DNA of 32,350 nt from Rhodothermales bacterium. Lineage in GTDB: Bacteria > Bacteroidota > Rhodothermia > Rhodothermales > Bin80. Under the pieces are notes generated by a model. It made no database searches and was not told the DNA's origin. It saw only the letters and a list, made by a program, of their open reading frames with translations. The stretch covers positions 1 through 32,350 of the forward strand of contig JAJECV010000125.1 in NCBI GenBank assembly GCA_022821875.1, given 5' to 3'. The position numbers and the translations under genes are program-made. This document shows, piece after piece, positions 18,839-27,132 of the stretch (positions are counted from its first letter, which is position 1; every line of letters starts with the position of its first letter).

Positions 18839-19723
18839 TCAGATCAGTGGCAGCAGGGTTTCGGCGGAGCGCCGGACATGCATTTCGTAGAAGTCCGTGC
18901 TGAAGACACTGCTCCCGTGATCTTCTAAAAACTTGCGCTCCGACTCCGAGATTCCTTCGGGGTTCAGGTCAACGCTGTCTGGAAATCTATTGGCCGGGGT
19001 TCGGTCCAGAGGGGGACAGAACTCAACGGACAGGGCACCGTCATAGCCGGTCTCTTTGAGTGCCTGAATAATTGCCGGCCAGTCAAAGGAGCCCATCCCG
19101 CATGCCATCCGGTTATTGTCCGCAACATGAAAATTGACTAAGCGGCTGCCGGCCTCATGGATTGCAGCAATCGGATCGTCTTCCTCCAGGTTCATGTGGA
19201 AGATGTCCAGACAGACCCCACAGTCAGGGGCCACGGCTTCCGCAAGTGCCAGCGCCTGTGCTCCGCGGTTGATGAAATAGGTTTCGAAGCGGTTGATCGG
19301 CTCAATTCCAATCTTTACATTCCATTCGCGTCCGCAGGTGTTGATTTCTTTCAGTGCGGCCACGCACCAGTCCCATTCGTTTTCCGGTGTTGAGTCCGGG
19401 ACAACTTTGCCGACCGTGCCGGGAACCACCGAAATCACCTGCCCGCCCAGTTCGCCTACCATCCGGATACAGTCTTTTACATAGGTCACCGACTGTGCAC
19501 GCCGCCCCTCATCTTCTGCCAGCAGGTTGCGCTCGTCCAGCATCAGGGTCACACTTCCCCAGCATCGCGCTCCATGATTATCCAGAAGCTTCTTGACGGC
19601 AGTTGTATCATACTTATAGGGTTCGCCCTGGATTTCCAGGGCTTTATAGCCATATTTGACCAACCGCTTGACAGTGACTTCAAGCGGTTCTACTTTCATC
19701 CAGTTATGAATTGCAAGGTACAT
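18839..19723 (-). CDS. Sugar phosphate isomerase/epimerase (xylose isomerase-like TIM barrel)
   Basis: KIGIEPINRFETYFINRGAQALALAEAVAPDCGVCLDIFHMNLEEDDP...VNFHVADNNRMACGMGSFDW...GYDGALSVEF. Confidence 0.92.
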   Translation of the reverse strand: MYLAIHNWMKVEPLEVTVKRLVKYGYKALEIQGEPYKYDTTAVKKLLDNHGARCWGSVTLMLDERNLLAEDEGRRAQSVTYVKDCIRMVGELGGQVISVVPGTVGKVVPDSTPENEWDWCVAALKEINTCGREWNVKIGIEPINRFETYFINRGAQALALAEAVAPDCGVCLDIFHMNLEEDDPIAAIHEAGSRLVNFHVADNNRMACGMGSFDWPAIIQALKETGYDGALSVEFCPPLDRTPANRFPDSVDLNPEGISESERKFLEDHGSSVFSTDFYEMHVRRSAETLLPLI

Positions 19724-20153
19724 AAGTCAGCGTACGTGTATTGGTTACTTGAATCTTGTAACTCTGCCGCAACCATGTCACCATCTTTCTGCAAACGCAG
19801 ATATTATGGTAGTACAGCACCTGCGAGGCGGGTTGATCTTAACCTGCCCATCATAGTTGCGGCAGCACTTTGCAATGAAGAGGGTGCTTACTATAAGTGT
19901 CCTCAATGCTTACCGGCATCAATATACACATAGCACGAAGAAACATTATGCGCTACTTGACAGAGTAGCGACGGGAGGCGGGATTTTAAGGAATAGCCGT
20001 GTCCTCAATATCCCCGGTTATTCTCAGGCATCCGTCGCCGTGGGCAATTTGTTTTAACCAGTGGCAGGCTTATGATGGATGAAAAGCAAAATCGTGGCTC
20101 GTGAATCGTTAAACTGTCGGCTTCGGTTGGTATTTTGTCCAAGTCTCCTTACA

Positions 20154-20775
20154 TTAGTTCCTGATACACTTGGTTGGGTCTGTAGATTCAGGGAACTGAT
20201 CTCCAGATGACCCAATGGCCATCACCACGCGTGCCTTCACCTTACTTCGTAGGATAGGTGAGGGAAAGACGTTAAAACCAGACCAAGTCCACGAACTGTT
20301 AGAGCTTTTGAAGACCATGTTAGGATCAAACGTAACCACTATACTTGACTCTTTTCGTGCGGAGATGAACAGCAAACTTGCTGCCATTGACTCTTTTCGT
20401 GCGGAGATGAACAGCAAGATTAATTCTATTCGGTGGCTAATTGGAATTGTCGGTGGTGCCATGACGATCCTGTTTGCCGCAATGACGGTGTTTGTTGCGA
20501 TCCTTGCACTCGGCGGGTAGAGTCCTGCAAACATGCTTTTATACTGCGTAGCTGCGGTGTCTGTCATCGCTATTCCCTGTGAACTTCCGTCAAGATCTCC
20601 GTGCAATCAGGTTTTTGGAGTTTATCATCTGGATTTTGAAGCAAACGTGTCTGATGGAAGATGTGTCTGTGCCTTGAACGGACAGTAGTAGGATCAGACG
20701 ATGTGGACACGATTGTTTGCGAAACTGTATTAAAATCTTCAGACTTGTTATTGTGGGCAGAAGTGTAGTTGCCTG
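20154..20775. repeat. Diverged segmental duplication, copy 1
   Basis: Homologous by eye to 21190-21866, including the small ORF and its downstream flank (agtcctgcaaacatgctt..., cacgattgtttgcgaaactgtat..., gggcagaagtgtag). Confidence 0.85.
20215..20520 (+). CDS. Small coiled-coil/transmembrane protein with 14-aa internal repeat
   Basis: DSFRAEMNSKLAAI/DSFRAEMNSKINSI repeat (42 nt unit) followed by hydrophobic WLIGIVGGAMTILFAAMTVFVAILAL. Confidence 0.65.
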   Translation: MAITTRAFTLLRRIGEGKTLKPDQVHELLELLKTMLGSNVTTILDSFRAEMNSKLAAIDSFRAEMNSKINSIRWLIGIVGGAMTILFAAMTVFVAILALGG

Positions 20776-21189
20776 AAGAAACTCGTTACTTGCAGTTATC
20801 CCCCCGTTGTTTCATCAGTCCTGACTTCGACGGTCACACTCCAAATGGAGGTGTGCAGATCGGGATTTTCGGGAAAATGAACACTGCATGTTCCCTTCTC
20901 AGGGGAGAGCCTTCAATCAGCAAACACGCTCTGGATGTATGGATGTAGTTTTTCGGGGATTATTCTTTCCTTGAAGAACACGGTCTGGCGCTATAGGATT
21001 TTGTGGAGCAGTAGAGATACGGAATACATGCCAGATCCCCCAGAGTTCTGAACACTACAAACAGGTGAAATAAAAAATCCGTCTATAAAACTTGGAAATG
21101 GGGATTTTTACAAATAGACGGCCGTTGGACCGTTGAAGTCATGATCATCCAGAAGCTTTTTGACGGCAGTTGATAACCACTCACTATAT

Positions 21190-21866
21190 CAGTTCTCGGT
21201 ACACTTGGGTCTATGGATTCAGGGAACGGATCTCCAGATTACAGGCATGAAGGGATCATTGCATGGCTAGATTCATCAACATGTCAGAACCCGTCAGCCC
21301 GATGATATAACGTTCATCACCATGTGTGCCTTTACCTTACTGCACAGGATAAGTGAGGGAAAAGACGTTAAAATCAGACCAAGTCCATGAACTGTTAGAG
21401 CTTTCGAAGACCATGTCAGGATCAAACGTAACCACCATACTTGACTCTTTTCGTGCGGAGATGAACAATAAACTTGCTGCCATTGACTCTTTTCGTGTGG
21501 AGATGAACAGTAAGATTAATTCTATTCGGTGGCTAATTGGAATTTTCGGTGGTGCCATGACGATCCTGTTTGCCGCAATAACGGTGTTTGTTGTGATCCT
21601 TGCACTCGACGGGTAGAGTCCTGCAAACATGCTTTCATGCTGCGTAGCTGCAGTGTCAGGGCTGCCCCCTGTGAACTTGCGCAAGATCTTTGTGCAATCA
21701 GGTTTTTAGATTCCTGCCATCTGCGAGAATTTTGAAGCAAAGGCATCTGAGGAGAAGTGGGTCCGGCCTTGAATGGTGGTAGGCTCAGATGATGAAGACA
21801 CGATTGTTTGCGAAACTGTATCAAAGACACCAGACTTATCATTGCGGGCAGAAGTGTAGAGACAGT
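21190..21866. repeat. Diverged segmental duplication, copy 2
   Basis: See copy 1; offset of the ORF core is 1096 bp. Confidence 0.85.
21353..21616 (+). CDS. Small coiled-coil/transmembrane protein, paralogue of 20215 ORF
   Basis: Near-identical protein after a changed N-terminus (apparent frame disruption upstream of KTLKSDQVHELLELSKTM). Confidence 0.55.
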   Translation: MREKTLKSDQVHELLELSKTMSGSNVTTILDSFRAEMNNKLAAIDSFRVEMNSKINSIRWLIGIFGGAMTILFAAITVFVVILALDG

Positions 21867-22314
21867 TGAAAAGACATGACCGGCAACTCTCCTGTGTCCG
21901 CTCGGAATAAAGTTACTGACACTAGACCGATTGCACAGGAGACGCAGCCGGTTCCCCAATGAAATCTGAACAGGCGATCTTGCCGCCAGCCCCCTCAGAC
22001 AGGACAAATTTAGAAGAATCGTTGCCGAAAACAGGTTAGCACTTATGCCCGTTTAGCGGCATTCTGTTCCCCGCTGGTCGTATTCATCGGAGACGCGAAT
22101 CCGATATGGAACCTGTGCGCATATAAGAATCCCGGAAACAGACATCCCGGATTGTCTGCCCCCTTCAACAGCGAAAATCTGATGCAACAGTTACACTGTT
22201 CTTTTATGAAAGAACCTCAATGCAACCAGAGGTTGGTACTCTATATCAGGCGTGTGCCATCGAAACAGTCCTCATCAAACAAAATTTTTCAAGATGAATT
22301 ATCAGGAAGTCAGA

Positions 22315-23436
22315 GAGATGAGGCGATTTGATGTTGTTATTGTTGGAGCTGGTGCAGCAGGGATAGGGATTGCTGCGATGCTTAAAGAGTTAGGAGTAGA
22401 GCGGATGGTTGTTCTTGAGCGGGGAGAAGTCGGTGCGACATTCAATAAATGGCCGAAGGAGATGCAACTCATAACTCCTTCATTTACAACTAATTTTTAT
22501 GGCCATCTCGACCTTAATGCAGTTGTAGCCAGTACCTCGCCGGCATATATGCTTCGAAAGGAACATCCTACCGGCAGGGAGTATGCGCAGTATCTGAAAG
22601 ATGTAGCCGAGTATTTTGATTTGCCGGTGATTGAACAGGTAAATGTGGAGAAGGTGCTTCATGCTGGAGGCTCGTTCAAGGTTCAGATTACAAACGAAAC
22701 CCCGATAGAATCTCGTTTTGTAGTTTGGGCGGCCGGAGAATTTCAATATCCGAATACAAATTCTTTTGCAGGTGCTGAATTTTGCCTGCATAATAGCCTG
22801 GTAAAAAGCTGGAAGTATGTTAAAGGGGATGAAATTTATATTATCGGAGGTTATGAGAGCGGCATTGATGCCGCCATCCATTTGAGCCGGTCAGGTAAAA
22901 AGGTTCGCGTATTGGACCGCGACAGGGTTTGGAGCAAAAGGACAACCGACCCAAGTGAAAACTTATCGCCATTTACGTTTGAGAGACTGGAGAAGGAAAT
23001 GAATCATAAGAGGATTGAGCTTTTTGGTCAGTCTGTCGTCAGAGAAGTAAGGATGGAGCAGGGCAGGTATTTGATCTATGTTAAAGGCAAATCATTGCCT
23101 TACCAAAGTCCCACATCCCCCATTTTAGCCACAGGATTCAAAAGTAGTTTGACCCTTGTCAAAGAGTTGTTTGATTGGGAAAAAGAGAAATCCTACTGCC
23201 TGCTGAATGAGGAGGATGAATCAATCAAAACCCCCGGCTTGTTTCTCGTTGGACCACAAGTCCGCCATGATGATCTTATTTTCTGCTTCATTTACAAGTA
23301 TCGGCAGAGATTTGGGGTGGTTGCGAATGCAATCGGAAACCGACTGGGGCTGGAGACAGAACTACTTGAGTCCTATCGTGATGAGGGCCTCTATCTGGAC
23401 GATTTGAGTTGTTGCGGAGCAGAGTGTGTATGCTGA
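22315..23436 (+). CDS. FAD/NAD(P)-binding flavoprotein oxidoreductase with Cys-rich tail
   Basis: MRRFDVVIVGAGAAGIGIAAMLKELGVERMVVLERGEVGATFNKWP; IYIIGGYESGIDAAIHLSRSGKKVRVLDR (second Rossmann fold); C-terminus DDLSCCGAECVC. ORF track start is 22252; ATG near 22318 is more likely. Confidence 0.85.
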   Translation, partial: EMRRFDVVIVGAGAAGIGIAAMLKELGVERMVVLERGEVGATFNKWPKEMQLITPSFTTNFYGHLDLNAVVASTSPAYMLRKEHPTGREYAQYLKDVAEYFDLPVIEQVNVEKVLHAGGSFKVQITNETPIESRFVVWAAGEFQYPNTNSFAGAEFCLHNSLVKSWKYVKGDEIYIIGGYESGIDAAIHLSRSGKKVRVLDRDRVWSKRTTDPSENLSPFTFERLEKEMNHKRIELFGQSVVREVRMEQGRYLIYVKGKSLPYQSPTSPILATGFKSSLTLVKELFDWEKEKSYCLLNEEDESIKTPGLFLVGPQVRHDDLIFCFIYKYRQRFGVVANAIGNRLGLETELLESYRDEGLYLDDLSCCGAECVC

Positions 23437-23642
23437 TGCAAAAAGAACTGGTTCAGAAAGAAATGAAAGCCGGTAACGGCATGAGTATACCATGGTTATG
23501 CCAGCTGGTTGCCAGTTTGTCCTGGATGGCTTCCGTGATTGTTTACGGATCATTTGAGCTGGGCGATTGCCTGCAACTGCTGGCTGCATCCGCATGGACG
23601 GTATCTAACATTATGAGTTATCTAGAGAGATTATATCCGTGA
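23436..23642 (+). CDS. Small membrane protein coupled to flavoprotein
   Basis: ATGCAAAAAG overlaps flavoprotein stop (tgATG); MQKELVQKEMKAGNGMSIPWLCQLVASLSWMASVIVYGSFELGDCLQLLAASAWTVSNIMSYLERLYP, two hydrophobic segments. Confidence 0.65.
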   Translation: MQKELVQKEMKAGNGMSIPWLCQLVASLSWMASVIVYGSFELGDCLQLLAASAWTVSNIMSYLERLYP

Positions 23643-24173
23643 ATAACCCCGCAATACACAGCAGTCCAGATCAGTTTCAAATCATTGGAATCCTTGTGGA
23701 ACCGCCCCTGCTTACCGTGTAGCAGCACCAATGCTGAACGTCGAAGGCAGGTATGGCCAAGGGGTGCCCTGCGCCGGGAATGCCTCCATGTTGTACGGCG
23801 ACTCACCGGTATAATTTTGCCCTTAGGTTAGTTCAGAAAAAGGGGGTTCCGGCCGGTGAGCAAAACTTGGTCAAGGGAGCGCCATGGTTATCGGAAAACA
23901 GCAGGATCAACGATGCGTGAAGCCATCACGGACGGACGGGGAATAACTGCGACACTGAAAATTGGCGGGAGCATAGTTTTGGTCTTTTTCAGTGCTCATA
24001 TCCGATAGCACAAACAATATGTTGTACCGCATGATTGAATCGTGGCGGGATACGAGGCTTTGAGGGGGATGTATCCTGCTCTGCCGCTGCTTGCAGGAAC
24101 AATTCTATTTTCGGCCTGTTCGCCCCCCAATCACTGAATATTCAATCATCCACTGGCACAATGCTGTGAACCT

Positions 24174-25355
24174 ATGATCCACCTGTCCAAGCGTCCCCGA
24201 CCGGTAGATGACCGGGGCGTAGCCGTGTGCTTCCGCGGGCGTGAAGATATCTTGAAGCGTTTCAAGGCCCGTTTGCTCCAGGCGGCGAGGGATCAATCCG
24301 GTACTACGATCCTGCTCCAGTCGGCCACTGGTGCGGGCAAGACCGCACTGCTTGCCGAATTTGCGGGGGCGGCTGCCGAGCGAGGGTGGGCTGTCGCAAG
24401 TATTTACCCGAGGGTTCTTACGGATCCTTATCTGCTCTCTGATGCCGTGGAGAACGGGTGGAAGCAGTGGCGGCGGAGGCTCCGGCGGATGTTTCGGGAT
24501 ATCTATCTGGCGGACCACGATATGGGGAAGGAACTGGGGGACGGTTCACGGGCAGCCCTGGATGTGCTTCGCACCGGGAGGGCTCCCCTGCTGCTGCTTC
24601 TGGACGAGGCGCAACGTCTAGGAGATCTCACCGAACTGCAATGCGGGGAATTCCGAGTTGTACGGCCCCTGCTCCATGCGATCCATCATGGCACGCTGGG
24701 ACGGCCCGTGATTCTGGTTGCGTCGGGGCTGGAAACTACCGAACGGGTCCTGGCACGGGCGCAGATTACGGAATTCGAGGAAGATTGCCGGATCTATCTG
24801 GGTGCATTGGATGATCAATCCGGGTGGTGGCTCCTGGAGGACTGGTTCTGCCCGGAACACGCCGAAGGTGATCCCGATGAATGGATTGATTACATCCTGC
24901 AGGCCACACGCGGCTGGCCTCAGTTCATGATGGCCCATATCGGGGTGGCATTCCGGCAGATCAGGGACGATGGCGAGGTCATGACCCTGGAGGGGCTCGG
25001 AGCCGTGTTGGAAAAAGGGCGGGAGAAGCGGCGAACGCGACTGCATGAGCGGACCGGCAGCTTCTCCACGGATGAACTCCACTGTTTTGCGCGGGTGCTG
25101 GAGGGGCTGGAACCAGGCATTAGTGTGCCCCAGGGGGAGATCCGGGGGTCCCTGTCACTGGAGTTCACTGCAGAGGAGGTAGAGGAGCAGATCCTGTTTG
25201 CCATCCATAAGGGAGTACTAGGCGAGCGGGGGAACCGCTTTGTGATCCCGATCCCCACGATGCATGAATGGCTGGTAGACGGGTATGCTGACCACAGGAT
25301 TCGCCGCCCCGCGCGGAAGGCCAGGCACTACCGTCCCAGCGGGTTCCCGGTCTGA
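24174..25355 (+). CDS. AAA ATPase (AAA_16/ORC-like or STAND-like)
   Basis: Walker A LLQSATGAGKTALLAEF, Walker B APLLLLLDEAQRL; FRGREDILKRF N-terminal motif. Confidence 0.8.
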   Translation: MIHLSKRPRPVDDRGVAVCFRGREDILKRFKARLLQAARDQSGTTILLQSATGAGKTALLAEFAGAAAERGWAVASIYPRVLTDPYLLSDAVENGWKQWRRRLRRMFRDIYLADHDMGKELGDGSRAALDVLRTGRAPLLLLLDEAQRLGDLTELQCGEFRVVRPLLHAIHHGTLGRPVILVASGLETTERVLARAQITEFEEDCRIYLGALDDQSGWWLLEDWFCPEHAEGDPDEWIDYILQATRGWPQFMMAHIGVAFRQIRDDGEVMTLEGLGAVLEKGREKRRTRLHERTGSFSTDELHCFARVLEGLEPGISVPQGEIRGSLSLEFTAEEVEEQILFAIHKGVLGERGNRFVIPIPTMHEWLVDGYADHRIRRPARKARHYRPSGFPV

Positions 25356-25683
25356 TCCGACAGGCGGGGCAGGGACCGTGCAGGTGCAAAGCGAAGCAGA
25401 TGTACTTCGCATCCTGCAGTAATGAGGGATTCGGCGGGTTGTTTGGGAATTAGATCCGTGCGTCCCTGAAGACACGAAAGTGAAATCCTTTTTGTGGAGG
25501 CCAGATATCCCTGCCCGTTCATTCTCTGATGTGGCAGGGCGAAAAGATGTGTACGCATCGGCCGAAATGAATCATTCCGGATCGGATTCTCGGATGAATC
25601 CCATCTGGAAAAGGTTGGAAACAAGGGGGATGCTTTGAAGCATCCGTTCAATGGGATTCCCTGAGTGCACCGCGTCTGCAGGC

Positions 25684-27132
25684 TCACGATAAAATTCCCT
25701 GGATGATATTCCCGCCCACATCCGTAAGACGTATATCGCGTCCACTGAACCGGTAGGTCAGATGCTCATGCTCGAGTCCGAGCAGGTGCAGCATGGTTGC
25801 ATGCAGGTCGTGGATGGTGGTCTCCTTGTCGGTGACACGGTAACCATACTCATCGGTCGCTCCGTAGATGGTTCCTCCTTTGATCCCCGCTCCGGCAAGC
25901 CAGATACTGAATGCAGACGGGTTATGGTCTCTCCCGTTTGTGCCCTGGGCAAACGGGGTTCGTCCAAATTCTCCCGCCCAGACAATGAGTGTATCCTCAA
26001 AGAGCCCACGGCCTTTCAGATCTCTGATTAAGCCTGCAATCGGCTGATCTACCGCGTGGGCATTCAGTTCATGCCCTTCCTTGAGGTTGGAATGCTGATC
26101 CCATCGATCCGCTGCCACATTGGGGCAGGTAAGTTCAATGAACCGGACCCCGCGTTCGACCAGACGCCTTGCCAGAAGACACTCGGCCGCATAAATACGC
26201 GTATTGGGATCAGAGGAATCCATCCCATAGAGTTTCTTGGTGGCCTCTGTTTCACCGGAAAGATCCGTCAGTTCGGGAACCGAGGCCTGCATCCGGTAGG
26301 CCAGTTCATAATTCGTGATTGCAGACTCCACATGATCGGCATGACCAATCCGGCCGAGCAAATGCCTGTCGGTTCGGCTCATGAGATTCAGTTTTCTGCG
26401 CTGCAGATCAGAGGTCGGCTCCTGAGGCTCAATATTCGGAAGCGGCAGATCCCCCGATCTGAAAATGGACCCCTGATAGGCAGCAGGCAAAAACCCGCTG
26501 TTGAAATTATCCAGTCCACCAGGCGGGATCAATCCGCCATCCAGAACCACATATCCCGGCAGATCCTGATTTTCGCTGCCGAGGCCATAATTGATCCAGG
26601 CCCCCATAGAGGGGCGGCCCTGAATACCAATCCCTGTATGAAGGAAGTAATTTGCGTTCGTATGTTCGGGAAAGTCCGCCACCATGGACCGGACCACCGC
26701 AAGATCGTCCACACATTGACCGACATGAGGAAACAGATCGCTTACCTCAATCCCGCTCTCCCCATAGCGCCGGAACTCCCAGGGGCTTTGCAGGATCTTG
26801 CCGATACTGTTGAACTGTGTGGCATCCACCGCAAACTTGTCATACGGATTTTCCCCGTTCTCTCTGGCGAGACGCGGTTTTGGGTCAAAGCTGTCCACCT
26901 GTGATACGCCTCCGTCCATGTACAGGAAGATGATGCTCCGCGCCTTCGGAATTAATCCTCCCGGCCTGGGGTGTAAAGGGTTCGTCTCAGGCGGGGCCAC
27001 CTGTGCCACCATATTGCCGAAGGTGGAACTTCCCATCAGCCCGAGAAGGGCGACCCCTCCAAAGCCGTTCCGGCACATGGTCAGCATTTCGCGACGCGTC
27101 ATTCGGCAGGTTAACCGGTGTGGACCACTCAT
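25684..27132 (-). CDS. DUF1501 domain-containing protein (sulfatase-like)
   Basis: MTRREMLTMCRNGFGGVALLGLMGS...KARSIIFLYMDGGVSQVDSFDPKP...VWAGEFGRTPFAQGTNGRDHNPSAFSIWLAGAGIKGGTIYGATDEYGY. Confidence 0.95.
   Translation of the reverse strand: MSGPHRLTCRMTRREMLTMCRNGFGGVALLGLMGSSTFGNMVAQVAPPETNPLHPRPGGLIPKARSIIFLYMDGGVSQVDSFDPKPRLARENGENPYDKFAVDATQFNSIGKILQSPWEFRRYGESGIEVSDLFPHVGQCVDDLAVVRSMVADFPEHTNANYFLHTGIGIQGRPSMGAWINYGLGSENQDLPGYVVLDGGLIPPGGLDNFNSGFLPAAYQGSIFRSGDLPLPNIEPQEPTSDLQRRKLNLMSRTDRHLLGRIGHADHVESAITNYELAYRMQASVPELTDLSGETEATKKLYGMDSSDPNTRIYAAECLLARRLVERGVRFIELTCPNVAADRWDQHSNLKEGHELNAHAVDQPIAGLIRDLKGRGLFEDTLIVWAGEFGRTPFAQGTNGRDHNPSAFSIWLAGAGIKGGTIYGATDEYGYRVTDKETTIHDLHATMLHLLGLEHEHLTYRFSGRDIRLTDVGGNIIQGILS

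Noticed and set aside
25628-25645. Perfect hairpin GGATGCTT-TG-AAGCATCC near the DUF1501 3' end
   Set aside because: No convincing T-tract on either strand, so not called as a terminator.
26056-26904. 282-aa plus-strand ORF
   Set aside because: Antisense to the well-supported DUF1501 gene.
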